Below are positions 1-12,079 of a stretch of DNA of 64,000 bases, piece after piece; positions within the stretch are counted from its first letter, which is position 1; each line of letters starts with the position of its first letter. This DNA is from Actinostola sp. cb2023 (Eukaryota; Cnidaria; Anthozoa; Actiniaria; Actinostolidae). The stretch is from NCBI GenBank assembly GCA_033675265.1, contig JAUJYZ010001157.1:112001-176000 (forward strand). Direction: 5' to 3'. The translations under genes and the position numbers were made by a program. Under the pieces are notes generated by a model, which had not been told where the DNA came from, did not search any database, and saw only the letters and a list, made by a program, of their open reading frames with translations.

Positions 1-570
1 GACCCATACCGTCTCAAGTTTTTTGATGAGAGTGGTTTTAAGCTACCTAATGTTGCGAATCCTAGTTACGGACATTCACTGGTTGGAACTCGCTGTGTCG
101 AAATTTTTCGAAATGCACAGTCGCCAAATATCACACTGAATCTCCTCTGTGGCGTGGACAACCTCATGTATGTTAACACAGTCAGAGGAGCTATAGATAC
201 TCTCAAGTTCTTAGAATTTTTTCATGAAGCCTCGCAAAACTTTCAGCCCGATGGACGGCCCATTTTAGAATATGGCGATCACATTATTATGGATAACTGT
301 GCTACACACCGTTTTCAAGGTGGCCAGATTCTGGGTGAATGGCTAGATCATGACATTGGTTGCGTTCTTATTTACCTGCCTACGTACTCTCCAGAACTTA
401 ACCCTATAGAATTAGTGTTTAATAAGCTAAAGACTATTTTGCATAGAGTGGACTACCGTGATCTTCTCAGGGACAATTTGCATGTGGCGGTATACGAAGC
501 TCTCAAACAAATCACCACAACTGATATGCATGGTTTCTATGAATGTGTAAATTATATACATTTTCGCTAA
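1..570 (+). CDS. IS630/Tc1-mariner-type DDE transposase, 3' part
   Basis: The frame is open from the first base, so the start lies outside the window; it ends at TAA 568-570. The translated part shows three landmarks of the DDE_3 / IS630-Tc1-mariner transposase core: DESGF near residue 9 (first Asp region), an IIMDNCATHR stretch (second Asp) and LPTYSPELNPIE (catalytic Glu). The enzyme would cut and rejoin transposon ends in the nucleus. About 190 residues are visible, which is the C-terminal half of such a protein. No frame break is seen in this part. The next gene, a PB1/zinc-knuckle ORF on the opposite strand, ends only about 230 bp away, so the two may be convergent genes of one element. 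The element's left end is outside the window, so its terminal repeats cannot be checked. Confidence 0.85.
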   Translation, partial: DPYRLKFFDESGFKLPNVANPSYGHSLVGTRCVEIFRNAQSPNITLNLLCGVDNLMYVNTVRGAIDTLKFLEFFHEASQNFQPDGRPILEYGDHIIMDNCATHRFQGGQILGEWLDHDIGCVLIYLPTYSPELNPIELVFNKLKTILHRVDYRDLLRDNLHVAVYEALKQITTTDMHGFYECVNYIHFR

Positions 571-798
571 GCAATTTTCATTTGCAGCGCTGGGAAATTT
601 AAATCAATAAAACACCCAAATAATCAATTCGTGTTATATTCTCGTCTCTATACCGCGCGCCGCGGCAAAACTGAGACATCAATTATATTTCAGTGAGGTC
701 AATTTTATCAATTTGTTTATTTGAACAGAACAGTATTTGAACAACTCAACAGAACAGTATTTGAACTAAACATTAAACATGATCAGAGTATTTCATTT

Positions 799-2024
799 TT
801 AAACGTCGTCTAGAAATGTTGCAGCTTCAAAAAGCAGATCAAGGCCTTCAAATTCGTCGCTCGAATCTGAACATACCGTACGGGTGGCTGCATGGGAAAC
901 ACTTTGCTGTTGAGACCACAATGAATTTGGTACAGTTCCTTTGCCGGGAAATTTCACTCCCTTTTTCTCCCACATATCCTTTACTGGATGGACACGATTT
1001 TGAATGTTAGGCGAATCCTGTAAAATATCAAAATTGTCGTTATACGTTTTCAACAATTTCGGTATTTTTGCTTTTGCAGGAACTTTCCCATGACAAATCC
1101 GTTCAAGTTTTCGAATATCAGAGTTTACCAGCAACCAATTTGGGACGGAGTGACCTTGTAGTGTAGGGCGTAAATATCTTTTGGGATCAGAGTTGATAAG
1201 ATCACTTTGGACTTGAGCGGCAAAAGTGTTCTTTACTGATTTATATGCTTCTTCCTTACTCTTGATATCTTGTTCAATTTTGGTTAACTTGACTTTCAAA
1301 GCCTTTAACTCATCCTTTTGATCCTTTAGATATTTATTTTCCTCTGGGTGGCGTTTTATATCCCCACATATTGTGGCAGAAATACAAGTTGCGAAAGTAC
1401 ATCTTGTTCGATTGTGCCCGCCAGTGTGACATTTTGTACACAAAGGCGCGCCTTGAATGGAATTCCTTACTGCTCTCTCGAAGCTTTGTTCTAGCTCCTG
1501 CAACTCGTGCTCTTTCTTGGCCACTTTGCTCTGTAGTTCTCTTTTGTCTGTCTGCAACTTGTCAAACAATTTCTGAGTAGGAGTAACATAAACATTAACT
1601 GTACTTGCAGGTTCGTAATCTAGTCGACTTCGAGAGCGTTTCTTTATCTTGACCGGCGAAGGAAGTGAATTCGCTTGCCTGTATCAGAAGGGAGAACTTG
1701 TTTGTAGGCAGGAGAAACAATATTTGAGATCTTTAGAGTGATACGAAGAATATTATCCCTTTCAGGGATTACTTGAGCGGTCTTAACCATATCTATGAAC
1801 GAATCCGTGTCCTCTTGACTGAGATCGATCCAGTCGAGTGAGCGGTCGAGATACTTCATTTTCATACAGGGAAAGCCGCCGCATTTCTGTTGAAGACGTT
1901 CAACCAGAGTTTCCACATTCAAGAAATTCATTTCATCTTGTTCTATGTAGAACTTTGTCCGCTTTTCCTCACTTCTAGAGCATCCATACTCAACTTCGAA
2001 TTCGTACCTTCTCGAAGCCGCCAT
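799..2024 (-). CDS. PB1-like and CCHC zinc-knuckle protein, probably transposon accessory gene, frameshifted
   Basis: Two minus-strand frames belong together. The N-terminal part (1644-2024, start ATG 2022-2024) looks like a PB1 domain: basic residues early, then an acidic OPCA-like segment around LDWIDLSQEDTDSF. The C-terminal part (799 to about 1680) continues in another frame through a coiled coil (KLQTDKRELQSKV and onward), a zinc knuckle CTKCHTGGHNRTRC (CX2CX4HX4C) and a second Lys/Glu-rich coiled coil, and ends at 799. The frames change near 1675-1685. Either there is a one-base lesion or an unrecognised junction; the reading after the change has no stop back into the coiled coil. It converges on the transposase at 1-570. 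I recognise the domains but not the family. A role as a DNA- or RNA-binding partner of the transposase is inference. Confidence 0.55.
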
Positions 2025-2259
2025 ATGTCTCTTCTAACAAGAAATGTGAGTCCGTGAGAAAGGAATGCAGAGAAAAACATGAACCCGAGTGGGCGGAGTC
2101 GCAGACGTCTGGCACACAATTTAACGGACGTTTTTTTAAGGGTGTGCCACACTTCGATGAAATCCGGAGTAATATGGATTTGTTACGGAAAGAATTTCGG
2201 ACTACTCGTAAGTAGTTCGTAGACAAATAAGCTGCGCTTATTTCTACTGAATCCAATTA

Positions 2260-3823
2260 AAACTTGTTCAATCTTTGGGGTGACTAGTATATATAGCTTT
2301 GGTAGTGGCGACTCATTCAGCGTGGGCCCGTACAAATCATCGCACAGAAATTTGTGTCACATCCGGGATTTTATCCTAATTATATGCTAGACCCATTCCC
2401 ATTACGGCACTCGGCCACTCGATCTTCGTAAAATTTACAGTAAAATTGAAGAAAGTCAATGTTTAGGCTGTCATTTACAAATGAACCAGTGATCTACGAT
2501 ACAAAACAACAACGGAATACAAAATACTTGCGACTAAAGTTTACTTGCCAAGTTATCGATTGTAAATATCCTTTCGTCCTCTAGCGATTTTTTCAGGGTG
2601 AATGTCAGGTCTCCGTAGTGTTCGTATGTATGGGATTTCATCATGCCAGCAGTTCGATCGATTCCTGTTGCTCAGCCTTGCGAAATATAGTAAAAACAAC
2701 ACTTGAATTTTGGTGCCCCGACATAGCTCGATTGCTTCCAATATCAATCTTTCTTCCATACCAATGTTCTCTAGCGATTTTCCTTGAAGTTCTGTTTCAT
2801 ACCAACGAATCGAAGCAGTCGAAAATGTCAAATTACGAGACGATTTTTAGCTTCAAAACACTTCCATCGGCTGCCATTTTTCTCTGACCTTGCAGCCTAG
2901 CCTCCATTGCTATAGCTACATAAATTTAAGCACCAGTTTCTTTTTTACCACGGACAAAATAAGCCGCGAAGTCAGGGGAGTTTATAACAATGGATCGAGC
3001 GTTTGGCCGGGCGGGAACTGGGTTCCAGTTTAAGAGAATAACCCGCGAATTTCACTATATTAGCCCCTAAAAAAGCTTTTCCCACCAAATTTTCGATATA
3101 TTTTCTACTTTAGGGGAAAACTCTGAGATTTAAATAAGAATAGTTTATCGCTCCTTCAAATATAACGTTTTTAAGGATATGACCGATTTGTATGGGTAAT
3201 TCTGTGCGATGTACCCTACGAGTAAGTACGAGACTTGAAGTAACGAGCACTGTCTAACACGACGGCTAGTTGGTCTCTCATTCTGCAATCCGTGACCGAG
3301 GGCTACATGGTCTCTGAATATATTACAATACCGCAAGGGTCTCTATATATTTATGCCTTACATTACATCATCCTAACTTATTACAACGTTGACTATTATG
3401 TACAGGTATGGCATGATATCTAATCACTAAATTAAAGTTACAATACGCGTAACATCCTGAGCCAATCATAATTAAACATGAAATACATAACGTACGTAGA
3501 GGGAGGATTATTGGCTCTCATAAGAAGATTACGGTAAGGAATCCATGAACTGGTACAAGTAACCCTTATCACTGGTCATAACGTTAGGGATCAGAAGTCT
3601 CTACAGTTATGCAGCTACAATTACGTATTGAATAATGAATTACTTGCAACAGGTGTTTACTGAAAAACTTAATTGAACCTAGCTGCTTGTCATGTCTTCA
3701 ACTTAGAATAATATCTGTCAATTCTCCAGTTTCTTTTGCCAATTTATCAATCATAAACTTATTCAAGGTGGGCAAAAATGCACCCAAAACCGCTAAGGTA
3801 GATCTACTTCTACAGTTTCCATC
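2260..3823. other. No gene recognised
   Basis: About 1.5 kb of AT-rich sequence. The longest open frame (2553-2831, minus, 92 codons) has no recognisable domain, no visible splice context and no repeat support. I see no RNA gene or clear inverted repeat here. Confidence 0.5.
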
Positions 3824-4735
3824 TAGGCCTTGACACAAATATCCAGATATATTTTGATATATTTAGAAGCTCCTGGGATATTTAGAAAAACACGAGATAC
3901 TTAGAAAAAAATATCATATTTTTGGATATTTAGGACTTAATCTTGGGTCTAAAACCCCAAATGACTACTAAAAACGACCAAAACTCACTGAAAACTAGTG
4001 AAATCCAACCAAATCGGCGCTACGGGATCCCTGTGATCCTGGGATCGAGGTTGGGGGCCTCCTCGCATATTTTCAGGGCTCTCAAGTACTTCCAGTCACC
4101 AATGGGCTTGTGTCACCTGTCACGTGACTTTTTAAATTTTCACCGAAGGCAAACGAAAATATAATAACTTGAAAGAGCATACTAAAATTAGTAAAAGTTG
4201 AAAATTTCAAAGGAATCAAGCAAATAAGACAAAAGTTAAAGGCTTTCAAAGTTTCCGCTTTGACAAGGATTTTTATGAATTTTTCGCTTGGAGGGCAAGC
4301 GTTGCCCTCCAATTGCCCTCCAACAAACATTTCCATACAAAAAAGGCAAAGTTTGAATGCCTGTAACTGATATTGCCCTATTTACTTACTTCCCTTCAAA
4401 CTTTCCACTTTTACTAACTTTAGTATGCTCTTCCCAGTTATGGTATTTTCGTTTGTCTTCAGTGAAAATTTAAAGTCACGTGACAGGTGACACAAGCTCA
4501 TTTGCAGTCGTCCATGTTTTTTAGAGCCGTTTCGACCGAGTTGTTTATTTCCCTTCTCATTATTTGATATTTTACTACAATGGAAGCCGGTGAAAATAAT
4601 AATAATATGGATATATGGGGATATTTAGAGAAATTTTCGAGATATTTAGGAATTTTTTGGGATATTTAGAGATTTTTTCGAGAATTTCCGTAAACATATT
4701 TAGGCCATTTTTCGAGATATTTGTGTCAAGGCCTA
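3824..4735. mobile_element. Palindromic non-autonomous DNA transposon, 8-bp target duplication (hAT-like)
   Basis: The ends are perfect inverted copies of TAGGCCTTGACACAAATATC. The same 8 bases, TTTCCATC, flank both sides (3816-3823 and 4736-4743). Next to the ends, both arms repeat GATATTTAG-like words. Inside lies a second inverted repeat: 4105-4210 pairs with about 4380-4500, with the word CACGTGAC in both arms. There is no transposase. An 8-bp duplication suits hAT, but the terminus does not begin with CAG, so the superfamily is inference. Confidence 0.8.
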
Positions 4736-5754
4736 TTTCCATCCAATCAAAATGAAACTTGGCAAGTTACAGTACATGGCAAGTCTTGCTTGCCAGGCAA
4801 GACCACTAATTTGTTCTTTTTTTTAATTTTAATTTTTTATGATTTTTGGCGGGAAAATGAGACGTCATGAACACGGCAACAAATTTTAAAATTCAAAAAT
4901 ACACTAACAACATCATTGCAATCGAAAGGACATGTAAAATGAGAAATATAAATGAAATAATATCTGAGATATCATTATTCAATCCAGAGATATTAAATTT
5001 TGAAATCTGGAATTTCCGCCATTTTGTGCTATTTTTAGTCTTGACTATTAGACGCAAACTCGTAGATTGTGTTTCAAGGGTCGAGTGTTAAAATAACTGC
5101 ACCATCCACTTCTCTCAAAAATTCAGGCCAGCCTATGACATCGCTATCTTGTTGCCAGACTATGACATTGCTTTCTCATACTCATTTATTATTCATGAGT
5201 AGCAAGCCAATCCGGTGGATCAAATCCGTTCACATGATGGACCTGGAAACCCCGGAAAGTCCGCTCTAGAGTACTTTGAAATGGATTTCAAAGTACTCTT
5301 TTCCTGAGTTCTTATCCTTCATATAACAATCCGCCATCGGGACCTTGGAGAGAGTAGAGGCAATACCACTCTGTCCGAATTAGATTCAATTTGAAAGCCG
5401 CGGCTTCGCCTCGGACTGGAAACCCCGTCTCGGCTGATTCTCGGCTTTGAAACATTACATCTTGTCCAGGTACTTAAGGCTAATTCAAAATTGTCACTTC
5501 GAGACAATGCTAAAAACGCATAAAATATTTTGGTTGGTTTTGTCTCCATCACCCCAAATCAAGAAACGTGTTTCGTGACGTCAGAAGTCACGTGTCCCAT
5601 CCCTTATCTTGAAAAATGCACCAAATTGTTAAGTTTCATGAGAGAGTCAAAAATCGACGCTCCAAACACAATTTGTGTTTGGAGCGTACAAATAAATCGA
5701 TTTTTGACTAATGATTTAGGAAAAAGCCCAGGCCTTTTAAAAGTACCTTGAGGC

Positions 5755-6035
5755 CAGGCTATGACATCGCTATCTTGTGGTCAAGCTATGGTCATTGTTA
5801 TCTTGTGGCCAGGCTATGACATCGCTATCTTGTGGCCAGGCTATGACATCGCTATCTTGTGGCCAGGCTATGACATCGCTATCTTGTGGTCAAGCTATGA
5901 CATCGCTATCTTGTGGCCAGGCTATGACATCGCTATCTTGTGGCCAGGCTATGACATCGCTATCTTGTGGCCAGGCTATGACATTGCTATCTTGTGGCCA
6001 GGCTATGACATCCTTAACCCTAACCCTAACTTCAG
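5755..6035. repeat. 27-bp tandem array, unit 1, ending in telomere-like repeats
   Basis: About nine to ten copies of a 27-mer containing GACATCGCTATCTTGTGGCC. One or two stray copies lie upstream at 5125-5180. At 6009-6030 the array runs into CCTAACCCTAACCCTAAC, a short telomere-like stretch. The period is a multiple of three, so open frames cross it; these are artefacts. The same array recurs upstream of the paralogous gene in unit 2. Confidence 0.9.
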
Positions 6036-6483
6036 GCTATGCCGACATCACTACCTGGCCAGGCTGACATTGGTATCTTGTGGCCAGTGTGACTGACGGT
6101 ATGAATAATCCATCCCTTTGTCAACGGTATTTTGATATGATACATGTCCATAAGTGCTGGACAGCAATTCATTTAAAATATCAAACGCGGGAAACAGTGC
6201 TTCCTTTCCAATTTCCACCGAGTAGTGAGTTGGAAAATAAAACAAGGAGCAGTAGTGTTTGGTTTGTAGGAAGTACTATTCCTGGTCTAATTCTTGGAGA
6301 AATTAATTTATAGTTAAAGTTGACCAAATTGTATGCTAATTAATTAATTATAAGATCACATTCGAAACCTCCTTCACGGAAGTGATTTCTTTTGTTTTGT
6401 CCTTATGAATTATTCATGACATTAGAGAGTGTATTACCACTGCAGTTCAGTGTCATCAGAACAGATTATCTTTGACACTGAAG

Positions 6484-7310
6484 ATGAAGAAGGTTTTGTG
6501 CTTTTTCTTCCTCGCTTTTTTGTTGGTCGTGAGCCACCAAGATAGGGTACAGAAACGAGGTGGTAATAAGTCCCGTCAAGGCGGTCCATGTTCAGTCACC
6601 AACAAAACGCTTCTCAACCTTCTGGAAAAAGGCAAAGCTATCTACGGAAACGCTACGACCGCGTGCCAAACTGAAATGTCAAAACAAAATGGTGATAAAA
6701 AGACGAAAATACGTGAAGACTACCAAAAGACCTGCTATACTATAGGCCAGTCAAACATGAAAGTGTTTGTCAGGGCTGAAAAACCGACGAACTTTCGGAT
6801 ATACCTGGCAGCGATGAGTGCGCCAGTCTCCCAGAATTCCAAGCGGTGTATCTCAATCAGGACGAAAACACAAACACCTATATGATCCTGAATCCAGCAG
6901 TGGCTCCTTGGTTCTTTACTGCTCAGCTTGGCGGATGCGACGTTTTCGTGGCGAGAGATCCAACCCGACTTGATAGGCCTATTGTTATGCACTCTAATTA
7001 AATAGCCGGCGTGGTGACAAGATAGGAAATCTCAGAAACAAGGGTGAAGCTATTGACAACATCCTACGATCCAATGCTGACTACACGTTGATTGCTCGTG
7101 TGTATAGTAAACCATCACCCGACGACAAGGCAGAGGTCAAAATATATATGAGAGAATATAAAACAAACCATCCAGGGATCAAACTGGTACCGTACGACAC
7201 ATCATCCACTCCAGCCCTTCCAGTTTATTGGACATTACGACGGACGCTGGAAATTTTATCTCAAAGGAGAAAAGGATGGTAAAGTAATCATTCTACCACT
7301 CAACCCTTGA
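6484..7310 (+). pseudogene. Broken copy of secreted protein gene (paralogue of 12080-12916)
   Basis: This is the unit 1 copy of the intact gene at 12080. It keeps the ATG (6484) and a similar hydrophobic signal peptide, and is collinear with its paralogue to the end. At least three lesions interrupt it. Near 6775 there is a two-base length difference that shifts frame and gives a stop at 6883-6885. Near 6998-7010 the paralogue's Cys-containing segment is replaced by sequence with in-frame stops. Another indel lies near 7205-7215. Upstream and downstream flanks match unit 2, so the copy arose with the segment. It should yield no full protein, though a truncated secreted N-terminal peptide of about 133 residues could still be made. 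Described here with its breaks; not repaired. Confidence 0.85.
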
Positions 7311-8010
7311 AATAAAATATAATAGTTCGTGTCTAGACTGTGGACATGTCAGTCCTTTTCCCTCCAACATCAGTCGCGCTAGCCTGCGTGGCCGGCTCTG
7401 GGGGAGGATAGAGGGGAGGGGGATGCCGAGTTTCGGTAGACTCGCCCGCATTCTGAGCGCGTTCGGATCTACCAAAACTCGGCGTGACTGATTCTTGAGG
7501 GAAAAGGATGGCTCAGTCTAGTTCGTGTCTAATAGTCAAGTCAAAAAACAATAGAAAAGCGTATACTAAGAACTATTGGACGAGTTATTTATAAACTTAT
7601 TATATAAAATTATCATATACATCTCGCTACGCGGTCGTGCAATATCGTAAGTCAATAGATACAACATGAGCGGCCGACGTGTTGTATGTCGACTCGCCTT
7701 CGGCTCGTGATTGTAGATCTCATACAACACGGACGCGAATATTGTATCGGGCTTATTATATCCACAAATGTATAAAATCTTGTTCTACTATAATTCAATT
7801 ACCATGATTATAAATATGACATAAATAACACTGATGAAAACGTGTCAATGCAGAAGAAATAAACCTCGTTAAAAAGAAAACCTGCACTATTTTAGGTTCA
7901 CGCCCTTCGCTACAAGTTCGAGGCCTTTTGGTGCGAATGGGAGAGTTACTGTACATACCGTGCCGTATTGAAAGAGTTTGATTGGATGAGATGCATCTGC
8001 AAGCTTTTTG
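7311..8010. other. Gene-free flank with GC-rich hairpin
   Basis: Shared in part with unit 2 (12920-13480). At 7360-7500 a GC-rich imperfect palindrome (GCCGAGTTTCGGTAGACTCG and its partner) follows the gene in both units. 7560-7770 is AT-rich, has no counterpart in unit 2 and contains short inverted words around TACAACATGAGCGG / CCGACGTGTTGTA. No coding sequence is recognised. Confidence 0.5.
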
Positions 8011-8154
8011 ATTGGTTCATAAAGGAAGCCATCGCTTGGTATCAACCGGTCTCATTTTTTACCTTCAAACGAATCAATACAGGATCGAGTTTTTTGAGAA
8101 GATTCTTCAACTGATTCACTCTCTTCGTTTTCTTTGTGAGAACTCAGAGGATTT

Positions 8155-8349
8155 ATGGGAGGCAATTTATCCGAGCTCCTTGAGTTCACCAAGGAAATAT
8201 TTCCACTGGAGTTCGGTTTCTATAGGGAGCATTGTACGTCAAATATCCTGGATATCAAAACACAGTGGAAACAAGAGGTCATCTCATTGACACGGAAAGC
8301 TTTTGAAGAGATGCAGCAACAGAGTCAGCCATTCACCAACATTCGCTAA
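8155..8349 (+). CDS. Short conserved ORF of unknown function (possible exon or transposon fragment)
   Basis: 64 codons starting MGGNLSELLEFTKEIF and ending in a charged helix with the residues FEEMQQQSQPF before TAA. The same frame is preserved in unit 2 at 15491-15584 plus 16534-16633, where a 948-bp element has split it. Preservation of the frame between duplicates is weak evidence of coding, because the duplicates are recent. I do not recognise the protein. It could be a terminal exon, a transposase remnant or chance. Confidence 0.25.
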   Translation: MGGNLSELLEFTKEIFPLEFGFYREHCTSNILDIKTQWKQEVISLTRKAFEEMQQQSQPFTNIR

Positions 8350-9666
8350 ACATAACGAACTTTTATCCCTTCAAACAACGGTGGTGATGTTTGTAGTTGA
8401 ACTCTGAAACGTTGTACACTGGTGATTTGATGAATAAAATCCTTGGTAGACACAATTAGTCTTCTCAAAATAGATCCTGAAGTCACCTTTCCTCCCCTTT
8501 TGTCTCTTCACTGCAAACTTGTTACTTTCTTCCTGATTTTCTATACTATATTTCATCCCAAATCCTCCCCTTCTCTCTACAAAAAACGGGATAAATCGCT
8601 TCACTATATACACCCTATGCATAAATCGAGTTCTGTAATTTGCATAAATTTGAACTAACTGAAAGAATAACGAGTAAGTAAAGGTAAGATAATAGATTGA
8701 AAAATCATCCACAGTTTAGTACTGAGTTATCCCAAAAGTTCATTAATAAAAATGAAACCATCATAAAGTAGTAAGCGTTTGAAAGGTGCAAAATACATGG
8801 AAACCAGGCATTTATTGCCAAAGACCGATTTCTGGCACAAATCTTTGTAATTTCAAGTCACTATAACTTTTCAGGATTTTGTAGTACAGCCCTAAAATTT
8901 GGTGTGTTCATTTTTGTCAACACTCTCTTCAAAGAGATTGTCAGATATTGCTGTAACATATTCCCAACTACAAAGTTACCATTTATGCATAGGGTGTAGT
9001 GCTCCCCCAATCCCATCGTTGATCACACGTCTGTAAGTAGAATCTATTTATATTCAACATTGATAAAATATACATCTAAAGGTAAATTAGAACTTGTGTC
9101 GTAAAACTGAAGTTCATAAAGGTGTCACGCACCGGGATTTAAAAATGGCAAAATTTTGTCCATATTTCACTTCTCATTCCCTACTTGAGCTCTTCTGTTC
9201 GTCTAGCTAGACCTTCACTCAGTAGAATATCAGCAATATTAATGTCTTTGTCGTCACTAGAAGTGTCGAAGAGATGCAAAGGGACTTTGAGGTCTTCTCG
9301 GAAATCGTATGTATATTGATCACCGTCGACCGAACCCACGAGCATTTTCCACAAGGTGAGTTCTTCAAATCGCTTTTTCGCCTCGTCGCTCCACTCCCCT
9401 GACGAACCAAGAGGTTGGATGCCTTCGAGTGAAAAATGGGATAGTCATGTGGGTTATGGAATGTGAAGTAATGAGAGGAAGTGTAAATGAATGGGAAATA
9501 GAAAAATAGGAAAATGGAAATTCAACCAGCATTGATAAAATGGGATAGTCATGTGAGTTATGGAGTATGAAGTGAAAATGAATGGGAAATAGAAAAATGG
9601 GAATTCAACCAGCATTGATAAATTCAATCACACGGAAGTCACCATTGATTCAAACATGTTCGAAAT

Positions 9667-11059
9667 CAGGAACCCATTACTAGGAGCCTTCCTCTAGTAA
9701 TCAAATGCACAAATTGTGCTATTTTTAGATATGCAAATTTCCGAAGAATTTTAAATTGAAAAATAAAATGGCGGCCAAACGGAAGACATGATCCAAAATA
9801 TTGATATTCTTAATCCATGGAAGTCCAAGTCTATTTTTCCCTTGCACAAGAACGAGACGAACTGTGTACAATGAATGTATCAATAAACTGACATACTGCC
9901 AGAGCGCTTAGTGGCGACTTTTAGTTTGGCGACTCACGATTTCGCGAAATTCTTCTACGTTCTTATGCATATCGCTTCATATGTTTATTCTTGTTTTATC
10001 AACTTTCTTCTGTTGGTTTTTGATTCACGATTTAGTCTTCGTAAGAATGAAGCGTTCTCACAGTGATTTCGACTCTGATGAAGCAAAATCCATCACCTTC
10101 ATCATACTGATTTTTGGATAGCGACGTACGCCAACATAACCAACCACACAAATGTGCACTTTGCTAAAGACCTTCTTCGCCGAAAGATTATCGAAAAACA
10201 ACTGAAACTTTCAACCAACGAACCGTGCCGTAAAGAGCGGCAAAGAATTATCACTGAGTGTATGCGAAGTTCTTTCGCCAAAGGTGTCTTCAGTTCAAGG
10301 AAAGCCGGCACTCCAAGAACAGCCGCTGAATAAAATTGCGATAAATTCTTCATCCAGGCCTGACAGAAAAAGAAGCTCCCCTGTACCTCACTTCGCTGTT
10401 TTAGAAGGAACTTTGTGTCAATGTCGAGAATTTTCGACAAAATCCTACTTCAAAGTTCGTGATTCATTTTGCTGCGTTTCAGACAATGCTAATCAGCAAA
10501 ACACACCGGCGGTTTGGAATATTCATTAGCTTGGTTCTCACTGCTAGTCCTGCACAAGTTTAATTAGGTTCTTCGTAAGAGATTATCCATGATCCCAGAT
10601 TGTTGAATTCCTTCTCAGAAAGAGCAGAAGATGTTCGTTTTTTGGTCGGGTTTTGAACTGGCCTTTGAACTAGCTTTGTTTTTAGAAGTTCTCGCATTTG
10701 AAGTTTTGATATAAATAATAATACCTGGAGTTGCTTTTTTGTTTTGTTTTTAATGTTTTCAATCATTGTTCTTCCTCGCTTGATGAAGTACTGAAGTCAG
10801 ACGACGAAAGTGATCTGAAATTTCACTAGATTCCGATTCTTCACTAGAATCACTGGAACTACACGGTACGCTTTCGGCCGACATTATTGAAAGCAAAACA
10901 GTTTTGAATCTGACGTCAAATTCCTATTGTGTAAGATGCGACATGATTGGTTAATCGCGCGGAATTTATAATGAATGTTTCTATTTTTAGCTCAATTTGT
11001 GCATTCGATGTCGTACAAACCTATTATAGGAGAGGAAGGCTCCTAGTAATGGGCTCCTG
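9667..11059. mobile_element. Inverted-repeat DNA element A, unit 1 copy (CAGGAGCC ends, TCGAAAT duplication)
   Basis: The termini are inverted CAGGAACCC / GGGCTCCTG, and the first 75 or so bases of each end pair imperfectly, running into a TGCTATTTTTAG-like word. TCGAAAT flanks both sides (9660-9666 and 11060-11066). Inside are degraded frames: a Lys/Arg-rich plus-strand stretch around 10130-10440 and, on the minus strand near the right end, an acidic serine-rich peptide followed by a basic one. No transposase is seen. CAG-type ends and a 7-8 bp duplication suggest hAT or P, unproven. The same insertion sits at the same place in unit 2, so it is older than the duplication. Confidence 0.75.
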
Positions 11060-11061
11060 TC

Positions 11062-11745
11062 GAAATCTATCTTGTGGCCAGACTATGACATCGCTATCTT
11101 GTGGCCAGTCAATGACATCGCTATCTTATGGCCAGTCTATGACATTGCTATCTTGTGGCCAGACTATGACATCGCTATCTTGTGGCCAGACTATGAATCG
11201 CTATCTTGTGGCCAGTCTATGACATCGCTATCTTGTGGCCAGTCTATGACATTGCTATCTTGTGGCCAGACTATGAATCGCTATCTTGTGGCCAGACTAT
11301 GAATCGCTATCTTGTGGCCAGCCAATGACATCGCTATCTTGTGGCCAGTCTATGACATTGCTATCTTGTGGCCAGACTATGACATCGCTATCTTGTGGCC
11401 AGACTATGAATCGCTATCTTGTGGCCAGACTATGAATCGCTATCTTGTGGCCAGACTATGAATCGCTATCTTGTGGCCAGACTATGAATCGCTATCTTGT
11501 GGCCAGTCTATGACATCGTCGTATCTTGTGGCCAGACTATGAATCGCTATCTTGTGGCCAGACTATGAATCGCTATCTTGTGGCCAGTCTATGACATCGT
11601 CGTATCTTGTGGCCAGACTATGAATCGCTATCTTGTGACCAGACTATGACATCGATATCTTGTGGCCAGTCTATGACATCGCTATCTTGTGGCCAGACTA
11701 TGAATCGCTATCTTGTGGCCAGTCTATGACCTCGCCCCTAACCTC
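11062..11745. repeat. 27-bp tandem array, unit 2
   Basis: About 25 copies of the 27-mer GCTATCTTGTGGCCAG..TATGACATC, some shortened to a 24-mer without ACA. It starts directly at the breakpoint between the two units and ends in a degenerate CCCTAACC tail. It lies about 330 bp upstream of the intact secreted protein gene, as the shorter array does in unit 1. Confidence 0.9.
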
Positions 11746-12079
11746 AGGCTATGCCGACAACGCTCTAAGGGCCGGGCGGCAATTCATGTAATATATCAAA
11801 GGTGAGAAACAGTGCTCCCTTTCCAATTTCCAAACACCAAGTAGTGAGTTGAAAAATAAAACAAGGTGCAGTATAGTGTTTGGTTTGTAGGAAGTACTAT
11901 TTCTAATTCTTGGAGAGATTTATAGTTAAAGTTGACCAAATTGTATGCTAATTAATTAATTATATAAGATCACGGAAGTGATTTCTTTTGTTTTGTCCTG
12001 ATAAATTATTCATGATTTAAAGAGTGTATTACCACTGCAGTGCGTTCGTCATCAAAACAGATTATCTTTGACACTGAAG

